A stretch of 64,000 nucleotides of DNA, from positions 1,054,001 to 1,118,000 of the forward strand of contig JAMYGW020000009.1 in the NCBI GenBank assembly GCA_025617375.2. Direction: 5' to 3'. Both the position numbers and the translations under genes were made by a program. Under the pieces are notes generated by a model. The model worked only from the letters and a program-made list of their open reading frames with translations. It ran no database searches and had not been told where the DNA came from. Shown in pieces: positions 22,001-34,179 of the stretch. Origin of the DNA: Acarospora socialis (Eukaryota; Ascomycota; Lecanoromycetes; Acarosporales; Acarosporaceae). The stretch's first letter is position 1. Each line of letters starts with the position of its first letter.

Positions 22001-22135
22001 ATCGAGGACGGAGCCAAGGAAGGTAGGAAAGTTGCATTGAGTTACTACAAAGCAGGAGGCGGTCATGCGGCCTGGGCGCTCGTACGGGACCCGGCTACTA
22101 GTATTGGCAATGGGTGGAAAATAGATTTCTCATAA
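19094..22135 (+). CDS. ROT2: Glucosidase II alpha subunit (GH31)
   Basis: Three exons, 19094-19178, 19234-19999 and 20059-22135 (introns 55 and 59 bp), encode 975 residues. Exon 1 is almost entirely a signal peptide (VVLFTFLFHLCYLF). The mature start carries VKRDNFKTCEQSGFCNRNR. The GH31 catalytic part shows IWLDIEYTDD (about 437-446) and IWNDMNEPSVF with the nucleophile Asp (about 553), then GAMWTGDNLANW with the likely acid/base Asp and the RRREPYLAGEPY block. An acidic linker (NEEKEESANLSEDEG) precedes the catalytic domain. The enzyme trims the inner glucoses from N-glycans in the ER lumen, controlling the calnexin cycle. Length fits fungal orthologues. Confidence 0.95.
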
Positions 22136-24947
22136 CTCTCATGAATATAACAAGCCTGTTCTACTCCGTCGCGCTTTGATGTTCCATTCGCCGGCCTTAA
22201 ACTCGAGAAAGAGTGACTCTGCTTACAGTCTAATAGACGAAAGCCAATGAAATGCAATCCATGGGCTCGGTTGACTACTGCCCTCTTTAAGACAGTTTTA
22301 GTCTTTTGTTTCTGCCCCTATGCTACCCGCTTCCGTTGCAGTCTAGCTTACTGAAGTGCGCTGTACAGTACGCCTTTTCCTTTCGAAGGATGCACACCTT
22401 AGTGCTGACCCCACAATCAACCAGCCCGGCTTCTCTTCCTCCTTCCTTCGTATGAAGACTTCACTTCGACATTGGGAAGACTTCCTCTGAAGGCAGGAAT
22501 GGGGTGAGTCTACAATTTACGATGAGAACACACCAGAGGCGCCAATAAGAATACTGCCCCTCCCGTCCACTGGACTTGTACCTTTACTCACTCAACTCCG
22601 AAGAATATCTCGCTTCCCTAGACCTGAAGGACTTACTTGACTCGGATTATTTGCTAATGTCGATCGACTGGGGAGCCTCGGGCTACCCTTGGATTATGGA
22701 TCCTAGATCTACGAAACTCATTGATAACTCCCACAAAGCAGAGAAGCAATTGCCACTTGGCGAATCCCAGGTTATACCAAGGTGGCAAGCTAACATCCTA
22801 CGGAGTTATCTCTAGCCATCCCTTTACTCAACATCCTCGACAGACCCAGACGCTTCAGCAAGGCCTTCCAATTCCAATAGCTATCTTTTCGTTTTCATAG
22901 GGCCCAAATTCACAACAAATCGGTCAAAGATAGCTCATACTGTGTCCGGAGGTCTGCAGCATCATTCATGCAGTCATTTTCCAACCGACACTGGGATCAG
23001 CTCATCAGCGATAAGGTACCCACACGAGGAGAAGCTACTGGAGTGCTCCAACGCCCAGCAGATCCGAAGGGCGTTGAAGTGCTCCAGTGGCCAATTCTCA
23101 ACTGATACTAACGTCTCCTTTCGCAGCAACACAAGATACTATGGCTGCCAGTGCGTCCAATGGCATCAATTAGCAAGGAACAAACTAGATCTTATTCATG
23201 ATCTAGCGACCCGGGGTGTGGATGCTGCTGCTCCAAGGACGAGCAAGAAGATCGAGCAATTTCTTCGGCCATTTGAGGGCATAATGAAAAAGAGGCGGTG
23301 GAAACGTTACCTTAGGCGGAAGAAGATGAAAGCCGAAGCAAATGAAGGACTCCCGGACACGCAGCGAGGAACCATGCGCAGTCTGCTCTTTCTGCTGGCG
23401 ATATGATGCTCGGAAGCCTAGCCTCAGGGATATGGAACTACCTAGAGACGGGGCCCTCTCGGTGCTTCAGATTCAGTCACGTTCTGCGAGGATCCTCAGA
23501 CAATATTTATGGTACTAGAGGTTACATTTTTGATTACCAGTCCACTCCATCTTCTCAGGGATGAACCGAACCGAACCCTTTACATCGTGCCAACTTTACT
23601 TACAAAGGCACAGCTCAAGAGAAGAATTCGAAACCCAGAATAAGCTGACTGTCATGTTGCAAACACGGATCAGGGAAGGCAACAAGTACGACGAGCGCGC
23701 GTAACACCTAGCCTTCTCAGATCGCTGACGCATTGGGTTTGCAAACCAGCGTTCGGAACTGACACCAGACACCACAAATCCGCACAGCAGCGTTGTGCGG
23801 ATCATGCTCCAGGTCGGACAGCTACAACCAACTGGCTGGCGTATGGGGAGAAGTGTCAAAGTCGGCCAATCTGAACCGCAAACTTGATCGAGCCTTTACA
23901 CTATTTGACGGATGATGGGCTTTCGGAAGAAGCAGTAGAGAGAGCTTCTGTAGCTAAGGATTCTCACATCAGACACGCCACCATCATCGCTTGACCAAGA
24001 ATGTCGGACTCTAACTCTCAAGCATGGGAAATGAACGACATAGCGGACCAAGAAGACGAAGATGCTGGAAGCGTGGGTCGCCTTATATTGGATCTGCGTA
24101 GAGAAGCAAAACATGGGGCATCTCGGGCAGTCTTCGGAAGAGAAGAGTGGACGTTCGGTTCCAAAAGATGAATAGCGAAAGTCCCTGGAGAGAGCAAAGA
24201 GGGGTTGGGAGGAGGTCGTGGAACTAGATCTCGGTGTCATCGACGGTTTTGGAAAGTAATATTCGACACGTCGACTCTCGAAGGAGGATGGCGCCCTGGT
24301 CGGGATTGATTACTGCGCAACGGTTGTGCGGGCCCTCACAAGCCTCCCAGCCTGATGCCCTCTGAGTAACCTGTTGTGCTGCTTCCCGCGCCAGACTTAG
24401 GGCCCCACATCGGCGCTCTGAAGGAGAAGGTCTAAGCTTCGACTCTCAGAATAGAACTCCGAGCTGCAGACAAAGGCAATGGGGTGGGGCCACTTCAGTT
24501 GTCGTGGCAGTCACCGGCACTAATCGGGTCTTTGCACCGAATGGGCGATGATACCGATCTGTATCATGCGCCGTTACCGTTTCGACAAGGGCAATGATGA
24601 GCTAAGTATGCAGTTCTAAAGCAACTATAGGCTACTCACGGTTGGCTCAAGGTGTCGCGTTGAGAATGACGGTCGAGACGGAAGAGCAACGGGCAGGTTG
24701 CGGGGGTAGCTGGGATACAGCTTTAGAGCTTGGGTTTTGCTGTCCGCATGTACTGCTTCAGTCAAAGGATGAGGTGGGATGATCAAAGCCATTGTATATG
24801 GTTGCTGTACGGCCTTGAAACGGGATTGTTCAGATCGCGCCGGTTCTTTCGATAACAAGGAGCATACCAATAAACACCTAGAATCAAGCAGTCTCCGCAT
24901 CCTCAGTAGGTTGAATGGAGTACTTCGCGTCAAACGATTGTAGGATA
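22136..24947. other. Long intergenic region without a supported gene
   Basis: About 2.8 kb of normal base composition. Frames at 22576-22815 and 22942-23406 are the longest. The second is basic at its C-terminus (KKRRWKRYLRRKKMK), but it begins at GTG and has no intron-supported ATG. Neither resembles a family I know. The region contains an imperfect hairpin at 23038-23087. It could hold a lineage-specific gene or non-coding transcripts, but nothing is supported. Confidence 0.5.
23038..23087. other. Imperfect 19-bp hairpin
   Basis: Arms 23038-23056 (CTGGAGTGCTCCAACGCCC) and 23069-23087 pair at 16 of 19 positions around a 12-nt loop; two of the three mismatches would be G-T wobbles. The arms also contain the short palindrome GGAG/CTCC. 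Role unknown. Confidence 0.5.
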
Positions 24948-26113
24948 TCATTCCAATCGTTTCACTCCAATCATGGTATCAGCCCGAACATCCTGTCCCT
25001 CAATCACGCCGGCTTTCCTCAAGATTTCAATCGTTTTCCCGATCGTGGCTTCACTCACACCCCGGACACCATCCGCAAACTTCACAGTCTCTAGCCACGC
25101 CCTGGCGTCCTCTGCCGAGTAGTCTAGATTCGTGCTGATGTACTCCACCGCCTCCTTCTGATGTGCCCTGAAATAAGCCACTCCCTTGTCGATGTTCTCA
25201 AACATTCCAGCTAACCGTTCATCCTCAGGGTTTCCTGCTACGATCTTCCAGGAGCTCCACGGAGTATAGATTTCGCCGATCTGTTTGATCTCGCCGTTGT
25301 CGTAGTACTTCTTGGATGTGAAGTACTCCCACATGAAGAAGTCTGCCGTGCCGTCATTGACGGCTTCGCGGAGCTTGGCGAACGTTTGTAGCGGGACGAT
25401 TTCGAAGGGAGGGGTGCCGGGAGTTTCAAGCCAGCCTTTGGTGTCGGCGAGGACGAAGCCCATCACGTAGGAGCCACTATGGGGTGGCCTAGTCAGCGGA
25501 GGGAACGTCTCGTTTGGCAGTCAAGGCCGTTGAGAGAGACTTGAGAGTACAACAGCGCCAGCGTGAAATCGTCAGTCCCTGGGATCGCCGGATTTATTTG
25601 TCCGCGTCCCATTTGTGCAACAAGGTGGGTGCGATATATGCTAGCAGGGCCCAAACACACCTCCCTATTCTGCTAACCCCAATCTTCGAGTCTTTCAGTC
25701 CCACCACGTCTTTGATGTCCCGCTTGGCGCCAGTACTGATGGCCCAACCTGATATGCAGGTCAATGAGCTGTGTCATATTTCCTGCTGTACCAAGAGTGT
25801 CCCTCACTAACATAGCGGCGTGTCGACATACGTCCCAACAATCTTATATTTTGCCTTCTCTCCTTGCTTTCCCATGCCAGCTACCCATCCTTCGGTCAAG
25901 CCAATACCAACATCAATCTCGTTGGCTTGTAGAGAGGTGATCATGTGTCCCGTACCGGACGGGTAAGGGATGAGGGTCGCATCGAGACCGAAGTACTTCT
26001 GGGCGAAGTAGAGGGGCGTTGAGAAGTGTTCTGTCAGAGAGTAAGTCAATGCCAATGATAGCGGAAGTGTGTTCCTGACCTGGTACGTAGCCAATGCGAA
26101 GTGAGGATGTCAT
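24948..26113 (-). CDS. NMT1/Ca3427-like periplasmic-binding-fold protein
   Basis: Four exons, 26113-26080, 26030-25812, 25748-25661 and 25476-24948, give 289 residues; introns are 49, 63 and 184 bp. The spliced protein reads MTSSLRIGYVPE|HFSTPLYF, then SGTGHMITSLQANEIDVGIGLTEGWV, CWAISTGAKRDI, GVSRIGSGSYVMGF and FFMWEYFTSKKYYD. This matches the type 2 periplasmic-binding fold known in fungi as the Ca3427-like domain, related to NMT1/THI5 and bacterial sulfonate/taurine-binding proteins. No signal peptide is present, so it is probably cytosolic; ligand unknown. The third intron is unusually long for this window. The start codon lies only about 100 bp from the edge of the CG-free block. Confidence 0.82.
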
Positions 26114-26745
26114 TTCGGGGATGTGCACGAGCTAAGATAGTGCACGTTGGAGATGTTGATCTCCCAAACGCGTGGGGTTGGGCCCCGCTACGGGCAACTA
26201 AGACTGACTTAACGACAACCAAGAATTAAATTAGTGACCATTTCAATATCTAGAAAGATGCAGATGACCACTTGAAGCTGAACAAGAGATCAGTGCAATG
26301 ATGTCTAATCTCACTTTCTTAGTCATTGACAATTTTCACATTCAATGCAGCACTGATGAGATAAGTGTCACCAGTTCTTTTCTTCATGTTGTACAAAATA
26401 AGTATATTAAAAATTGTAGCTTCTTTCTCATGCAACTCATTCAGATCACTATACTCTAATAAATCAACATTCTGTCATCAATTCTCAACTCTGTGAAAAT
26501 TCTACAATAAACACTTCTTCATACAATATCTGAATAGTAGAAAGTTTTCTTATTCAGTCAAAATAAATAATTATAAAAATGAATAAAATCAATAAATTAA
26601 TTAACATTGTACAACAGAGACAAATTGTTAACAGAAGAATCATGTGACTACTGTGTAAGAAGAACTCAGAGAATATATGTGAAGTGTTGATAATTGAAGA
26701 AATGATTTCAGAAAATCTATGAAAATTGTAAGAGAAATAATCATA
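26114..26745. other. Compositional boundary and flank of first retrotransposon
   Basis: The first ~100 bp (26114-26214) have normal composition with several CG dinucleotides. The last CG I can see is at 26213-26214. From 26215 the sequence is AT-rich and CG-free but not part of the LTR element, which begins at 26746. This flank was contiguous with 32778 onward before element 1 inserted. No gene recognised. Confidence 0.7.
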
Positions 26746-27061
26746 TGTTACATTTCAACTGAGATTTCTCAGTTATAGGACTAGGGTTTGTGCTCTTTGA
26801 TATAAAGGTTCAAAGATTCTAGGTAAACAGTAGCTTTGTATTGTGTAACTAGATGAGTTGAACACAATTGATTTCATAAGAAAATCAATTCTACTATATA
26901 GAAATGAGCACACTGACACACTCAGTGTTTCAGTGTTCTGATGTGCTTCTGACACATGTTCACAAGAGAATATCTGACATTTTGTTGTTTCATGCTCAAG
27001 ATTACACTCATCTAAATGTATTTCTTGTCTCACTATTTCTTATTAGAATATGATCATAACA
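26746..27061 (-). repeat. 3' LTR of element 1
   Basis: 316 bp, TGTTAC...ATAACA. It keeps a few GG sites (CTAGGGTTTG) that read CTAGAATTTG in the partner LTR, so it is slightly less mutated. It shares the first ~165 bp with LTRs of elements 2 and 4, then differs. A TATA-like ACTATATAG lies near 26891-26899. Confidence 0.9.
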
Positions 27062-27142
27062 TCATTTTTCTTCTTCTAGATGCTAGTTCTCTAAAATTTA
27101 TTTAAGTGAGAGTATATATCAGCACTTGCTCATCACTTCTTG

Positions 27143-27598
27143 ATGATGCATCTGAAATTCAAAAATCAACTTTGTCTTGCTGATATCATATTCTGTAAAG
27201 AAAATTCTGCACTTGTTTCTTATGATTGCTGTTTAGACATTGATTTCTTCTGCATTATGATGTCTTTCAATTTCTCAGCATTATCTGACTTCTCTAAGTC
27301 TGCAAAGTGTGCTGAATGTGTGCATCAAGATCATTTCTGTGTTGATCTCTTTCTGAATTCTCTAGAGTTCATTTATTCAAAAATTGAGAACAAGCTCTCT
27401 CAAGCTCTCAATGAGCAACTCTTTGTGCTTTTAACAAAAATTACTAAATTACAGAAAATTTTGAAACAGTCTGAAGCTCAAATCAATACAAAAGCAAAGT
27501 GTCTTGCTGAAGAGCTTGCAGATAATAATGATGAAACAGAGAACAAAAATTCTCAATCATTATCACAACTTATCAACACAATATCTTCATCTTTCTGA
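27143..27598 (+). CDS. Opposite-strand ORF of element 1, Cys cluster plus coiled coil
   Basis: A 151-residue frame on the plus strand, antisense to the element, between the chromodomain end of pol and the 3' LTR. It is still open despite heavy mutation. Visible features are a Cys region (DCCLDIDFFC...KCAECVHQDHFCVD), then a helical heptad-like part (KIENKLSQALNEQL, KITKLQKILKQSEAQI) and an acidic end (ADNNDETENKN). The same arrangement recurs in elements 2, 3 and 4. Similar Cys-cluster plus coiled-coil proteins are, as far as I recall, predicted in many fungal genomes without known function. Whether it was ever expressed here is unknown. Confidence 0.6.
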   Translation: MMHLKFKNQLCLADIIFCKENSALVSYDCCLDIDFFCIMMSFNFSALSDFSKSAKCAECVHQDHFCVDLFLNSLEFIYSKIENKLSQALNEQLFVLLTKITKLQKILKQSEAQINTKAKCLAEELADNNDETENKNSQSLSQLINTISSSF

Positions 27599-27639
27599 AC
27601 TAATCTTAATCTCTTTTCTCAAAATGTTGAAGCATTCTC

Positions 27640-30600
27640 ACACAGTTCTTAAGATTCTTTCTGAATTTTCAGATGTTTTCTGAGATATCATAATTTTTTC
27701 ATTTCATGAGATAGTAAACTTTCTCACTAATCATTCTCTTTTCTAAAATGTTCTCAACTTCATATTCTTTGTTGAGTTCAACAGATGTCTCAATGATCTG
27801 AAGTAATATGAACTGATTGCAACATTATAACATAAACACATGAAATATCAGATGTATTCTCATTTTCTTAAGTAAGTTTAACTTGTAACTTAATCTTCTG
27901 ATGTTTCATAAAATCTTGAATGATTTAATACTTTTGTTTTCTAACTTCTTGCTTCTCTCTTTGATCTGTATGTTGTTCATTCTTAGATATATCTTTTCTT
28001 CTTTTTCAAATAATTTTGTCATTATCATTCATTCTGTCTGCTGATCAATTCATTTCATTAAATCTTAATGCAGTTTTTTTATCTGAGCAATATTCAGAAT
28101 CACTTTCTGACTTTATGATCTGTGTTCTTTAAGATCTTGTCATATCTCTGAATTGTAGTTGTAGTTTATATAGAAAGATGTCTCTTCTGTGATTTCATTT
28201 TTTGTATTGTTGTATACAAACTGTGCTGTTGACAACAGTCATACTCAGTCATTCTGATTTCTGTTGACATAGTGTTTCAAGTATGTTTTTACTGTCTGAT
28301 TCATTCACTTGCTTTGTTCATCTATCTGTAAATGATATGCTGTCAACATTTTATGTTTTATTCTGAGTTCTGCTGTAAGTGTTTTTCAAAACTTACTTGT
28401 AAATAGTTTGTCTCTGTTGATGATAAATTCTTTTGACAGCTCATAATTACTAATCAATTCTCACAGTATGATGTATGTCAATACTGATGCTGTCACAGTT
28501 TTCTTGAATGAAATAAACATTGTATACTTGATTAATCTGTTCACTATGATCAGTATACTATTGAATTTTACTCTTTATACTGAGTCTTTAAACAGTGATA
28601 GTTTTGTGATGAAGTTTATGATAACTGATTTTCATGATGTGTCTGATGCATTTAGTTATGTTACTTCATTGTATTGTTTATCTCTGCTGATTTTGTTTCT
28701 TTGACATGAATTGCACACAGTGATTATTCTAGTGATTCAATTTTTAAAATTGTTAATGTTGTGTTTTCTCTGCACTAAATCTTCAATGTGTTTAACTTTT
28801 AAGTGTTCTTTGATTCTGTTGTAGTGACATATCTTTATGAGTTCTTTGTCTGTCAAAAGAGCTTGCTTTATCTTATACATTGCTGCTAAGTTCTTCATGA
28901 GAATTTCTTTGTTATCTTCATTTAAAATTTCAATATATGTCATCTGTACATCTTCATGATCAGATTATCTACTTAAGATATCTGCTTCACTGTTCTCATT
29001 ATTTTTTCTGTAATGAATTTAAAATTTATAGTCTGTCAACTGTTCTGCTCAATGAATCTGTCATTGATTGAGTTGTTTTGTTGTTGCAAAGTTTCTCAAA
29101 TTCTTGTGATTTATATAGATCTGAATTAGCTTGCTTATTCTGTGAAATAAGATCTTCAGTCTTGTAGTACTTTCACTATTGCAAGAAATTTCTTGTCATG
29201 AATCTCATATCTTTTCTTGAATTTCAATAACTTTCTAAATCAGTACACTATGAATCTCTGTTGCTCTTCTTCAATCTGATATAAATATGTTTTTACTGTG
29301 AAATCTGAAGCATCAGTTTTCAGTATCTTCTTATATACTGAATTGAGTATTCTCAGATGTGTCATTTCACTAAAACTTTTCTTTAATACATAAAATGCAT
29401 TCTTCTGCTTCTGATCTCAATGTTATTTTTTGCTTTTGTGTGTTAAATGTGTTAGTGATTTTGCAATTCTTGCATAATTTGATACAAATTTTTAATAATA
29501 GTTTGTTAATTCTAGAAAGACTTGCACTTTCTTGATTCTTCTCAGTGTTGATCAGTTCTTGACTGCTTTCATTTTCTTTGAATTCTTCTTGATTTGTTCA
29601 GACTGAATCACATAATCTAAAAACTTCACTTTCTTGATCTTGAATCTGTTTTTTGACTTTTTCATGTACAAGACTTTTTCTTTAAGTTTCATCAATATCT
29701 TGCATATATACTCACAGTGTTCTTCAAGATCTTCTAAATATATCAGAATGTCATTAAGATATGTGATCACAAAATCATTGAGATATTCTCTCAATGTGTC
29801 ATTGATCAATCTTTGAAAGATAACTGAAACATTCTTCAGTTCAAATGACATAATGATGTACTTATAGTGTTCATATCTTGTTCAAAATACTGTTTTTCAT
29901 TCTTCATCTTCTTTCATTCTGACTCAATAATAGACATCTTTAAGATTTAAGCTTGTGAATCACTTAGTCTTGTCTAGTTAATTCTGCAACTCTTTTATCA
30001 ATGATAGAGAATAACTATCTTAATGAGTTATCTTGTTGAGTTGTCTGTAATCAACACATAATCATTTCTTGTCATTTTTCTTTGATATGAACAGAATTAA
30101 ATATCTTGCTGATGACTTTGATGATCTTATGAATTCTCTCTTTAGATTCTTATCAAGATAAGTTTTTACTTTCTTGAGTTGATTCTTGCTCATTGAGTAT
30201 AATGATATTTACTTAGATTGCTTTTCATTCAATAGCAATATTTTGTGATCTCATGACTTATACTCTAATAAGTTCATTTCTGATTGTTCAGAAATCTTGT
30301 ATGCATCTTTGACTACATATATCTTCTTTATAATTCAGTTAATTCTTAAATTCTTTTCACATAATCAGAACATCTCTAGTATCATATTATATCTGATTAA
30401 TCTCATAACATCAAATGTTATTTCTTGTGAATTTTCAAGAATGAAGACTTTTACACAGATTTTCTCATCAATTCTTTTGATGACTTCATTCATCATGTGT
30501 ATGTTGAATGAATAGTGCACTCATCATGTCACTAATTTTAACATGTTGACTACTCATCAACTCATAATGTTATTGTTCACTTCAGAATCTATCAATGCAT

Positions 30601-32400
30601 CAATTCAGTGTTCATCAATTGTGATCTTTGTTCATATTCAATGATCATTATCTGTTTTTTGAGACATTGCAAGCTTTTTATTCTTTAGTCTTGTTGAGAA
30701 AGCTTTTTGTTTTTTGACTCATTTAATCATTCAGTTCATCTTCAAAGTTCTTGAAATCATTTTGATTCTTTTTTGATCATAAGATTTGCATACTTTAGAC
30801 TGTGCTGCTCAATGTATCTTTTCAGATGTAGTTGAAATTCATACTGATTATATTTTATCTGCAACTGACTCTCAAAGACTTTTACTCTTTGCAGAAATTC
30901 AAATGATATATACTCTCTACTGAAAATTTATCTGCTTTTATTCTGTGTGATATACTCTTTGAATAAGTGTATCTCAATTTTGTGACTTCTCATTTTTCAT
31001 ACAAAAAATTTTGACAGTACTGCATCATCACTGTTGAGACATTCATCTTTAACAGCTGTTATCAGCTTCTCTAGTTGATCATATGTTTTTTGTTCTTTTG
31101 CACTCTTGTGTTGTGCTTTCTACTTTCAGACTTACATTTCTTGTTCAAGCTCTTGCTTCTTAAACTGAAGCTTTTTTTCTTTCAATACTTATTGTTGATT
31201 CTCAAGATGCTGATATGCTGTTTTCAGTCTTATGTTGACTTCTCACTGATTAACTTCTTCTTGATCTGCATCTGAATTCAAAACAATTCAGATATTATTG
31301 CTGTAGTCTTTTTTTATCTGAGTATCATGAGTATCAGTTTCTTCAATCTCAGTTTTTAGAACACATAGTTCTTTTCTCACAGTGTTGTCTGATCTAAATC
31401 ATTCTGTAATATCATAAGTTTCTTGTTTTTGATGTGATTTTTTTGAGTAATATTTAACTTTCTTTTTGCTGCTCATGTGAGTTCAACATATGTTGTTGTA
31501 ACAAGTCATTCAGCTAAGATTGTCATGCACTACTTTCTTAGTTGCAATCACAGCTTTCTTTCTTTCTTTCTTGAATTTCTTGCAGTTTCATGCAAGATGT
31601 TCAGTAATATCACAGTTGTAGCACTTTTACATCTCTCAGTAGCTCAGAGACTTTTTTTTTGAGAATTATTTCTTTTTTTATGACACTTCTTTCAGTCTTC
31701 ATGCTGAAGATTGATCTTGTTTCATTGTATTGAGATTCATGAAGTTCAAGTAATATTGTTTTTGATTTCTTCTATCAGCTCATTTCATTCATTTCTGATG
31801 TCAATAGTCTTTTTTTTTCATCTGTTGCTTTTACTGATGATCATTTATTATGATTGTCTTATTAATAAGTTCTTGCAGATTATCTGATCTGTCACTTCAT
31901 GCAATTTCATTTTTGATAGATTCTTTCAAGTTTCAATAGTAAGTTGATGCTAACTGATCTGAATTTCATTGCATAAGTGCTGCAATTCATTGAAACTCTG
32001 TCACATACTTGACTGCAAATTCTTTTTGTTGTAACATGTAAATTCTTCATTCTGCTGCACATTTTTCATTAATTATCTCAAAGATTCTTCTCAGCTTCTC
32101 TTTGAATTGCATTCAGTTCTTTATGCAAGATGTATTTCATTCTTGCTTGAGAATGCTCTTAATCATGAACTTGTTGAGCTATAATTTGATTCAATCAAAT
32201 GCTGTGTTCTTCATGTAGAATGTTGTGAACAAGACTCTGTTGATATCACTTTCAAACTTTTTCTGATTGAAGTTGATATACAGATTGATTTGAACAAGAA
32301 ATTGTCTCAAATTTCATCAATCTTCTGTAAAGTTCTCTGAAGTCTTGACTTTAGATATTTTGTAGTTGATGTTGACTATCTTAATTGATTCAGTACTCTG
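27640..32400 (-). pseudogene. Broken gag-pol of element 1
   Basis: Order on the minus strand is gag, CCHC knuckle, protease/RT, RNase H, integrase, chromodomain. The knuckle at 31582-31623 reads CYNCDITEHLA*NC, an intact C-x2-C-x4-H-x4-C with a stop at a former Arg or Trp. RT is at 29552-29851 (FQRLINDTLREYL, ITYLNDILIY, the YxDD box mutated to YLND). Integrase at about 28130-28330 shows NQTVKTYL and AQFVYNN. The chromodomain lies near 27650-27790. Dozens of TGA codons break it. Confidence 0.85.
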
Positions 32401-32462
32401 CAACACATCATTTGAGATTGATTCTTTGAATAACATTCTTTATATTGTAAGAGTGTTCAAAG

Positions 32463-32777
32463 TGTTATGTCTCAACTGAGATTTCTTGATTATAGAACTA
32501 GAATTTGTGCTCTTTGATATAAAGATTCAAAGATTTTAGATAAACAGTAGCTTTGTATTGCATAACTAGATGAGTTGAACACAATCAATTTCATAAGAAA
32601 ATTGATTCTACTATATAGAAATAAGCACACTGACATGCTCAGTGTTTCAGTGTTCTGATGTGTCTTTAACATATGTTTATAAGAAAACATCTGATGTTTT
32701 GTTGTTTCATGCTTGAGATTACACTCATTTAAACATATCTCTTGTCTCACTATTTCTTACTAGAGTATGGTTGTAAC
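32463..32777 (-). repeat. 5' LTR of element 1
   Basis: About 315 bp, TGTTAT...GTAACA, followed directly by the TCATA duplication. Differences from the 3' LTR are mostly C/T or G/A transitions at former CG or GG/CC sites. Confidence 0.9.
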
Positions 32778-33900
32778 ATCATAGTACTAAGTGCATCATA
32801 CAAAATAAAAATACAGATGATGTATCATCATTAAAGTGATCATCAGATTAAGTCAGATCAGAAATTTTTGATTTGATCTGACTTACAGATCAAGTCAGTT
32901 TCAGATTTTTGACTCAACTTAACTCACAGATCAGATCAGAATCAATTTGAGTTTTTTTTGATGATTTTGCACTAGTTTTATACTCATTAACTGACTGATT
33001 ACTAACTCTCTACATCATCTTAATCATAGTTGTGTATACAATCATAATTGTTAAAGAGACACATTAGAAAGACACATTAGAAAAAAATCTTAAAAGACAA
33101 GTTCACATAATCTTCATTATCTAGCTACAAGAAATTTACTAATAACATCATTGTCACAAAACTGAATGTTGTTCAACAAAGATACTTCACTTAATCATGT
33201 ATGTCTTGATCAATTTCATATTCTTTGTCTGTATTGTGACACAATTGACATAAATACAAATCAGATTGATATCTGAAGTTGAGATTAACTGAAATTTGAA
33301 TCATTCAATGTATAGAATCTTGATTACATACTTTTAAAAAACATAACAATGTAGATCTCAGCAGTCTCTTATAATACATTAACTGCATCTTGCTGTTATT
33401 TATAGTTCTGTTTATAGTTCTGTTCAATTTTTTTGATGAGTTTTTGAAAAGAATGTGTGAAAATCAATGATGTTATGAACTTTTAATAGCATTTAATTTC
33501 TTACATGATGCACTCTGAATCTTGAGTGTTAGATTTAAGCATTAAATTAAAAGTAAACTATAACATATCTTCTGACTTCACAACAGAAGTTAATTTGATC
33601 AAAAAAGACTTCTGAAACTTCTTTCTCTTTGTTTTAATCTGCTTCTTGCATTTATTGTATGCTTCAATCTCATTGTTGTATTTGATAAATTTCTTAATAT
33701 ATTAAACTTGTTTCAACTTCTTCTGAACTGAGATAATAGATGATTTTTTTGATGTCTCAGTAGATTTAAATGTGACTTTTATCTGTGTTATCTCACAAAA
33801 CTATATGATTGTTAGAACTGAGCATTAAAATGAATGATTGCTCACTTACTCTAAAATAAGTTAAATGAGAATCTTGTAGAGCTGATCATAAATATAATGT
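32778..33900. other. CG-free spacer with TCAGA-rich repeats
   Basis: No reading frame is supported. At about 32840-32960 the sequence is dense in short GATCAGA/AAGTCAG-like words. A similar but inverted run occurs at 57070-57220. The rest is featureless AT-rich DNA. Confidence 0.5.
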
Positions 33901-34179
33901 TGATGACAATGTTGTAGAATACTGTCTGTTTTGATTGTGATTATAATTGTATAATCATGATTGCTTTATTATGCTGTTATGTTTACATCTGAGATGTAAT
34001 CAGTGAATATTAAACAACAACAACAGTTTATTCATCTCATCACTCATTTCTTCTCTCTCAGCTTCTTTTACATATCATTTTTTTACTTTTGTGATTCATA
34101 TCAGTTTCAATTAATAGTGACAACATCATAAAGTCAGACATGCAAGCAATGTGTAATTTAACAGTTAATTTTAACAATG

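Larger units (their letters stand above)
26746..32777 (-). mobile_element. Full-length Ty3/gypsy chromovirus, element 1
   Basis: LTRs at 26746-27061 and 32463-32777 (about 316 bp) begin TGTTA and end TAACA. The element is bounded by TCATA at 26741-26745 and 32778-32782, a perfect 5-bp target duplication. It reads on the minus strand: a gag zinc knuckle near the right LTR, then reverse transcriptase, integrase and chromodomain toward the left. A polypurine tract (minus GAAGAAGAAAAATGA) abuts the left LTR, which is therefore the 3' LTR. Total length is 6032 bp. All coding parts are broken by TGA codons. Confidence 0.93.

Noticed and set aside
22942-23406. 154-residue basic frame as a gene
   Set aside because: Begins at GTG, no upstream ATG exon joined by a clear intron, no family similarity.
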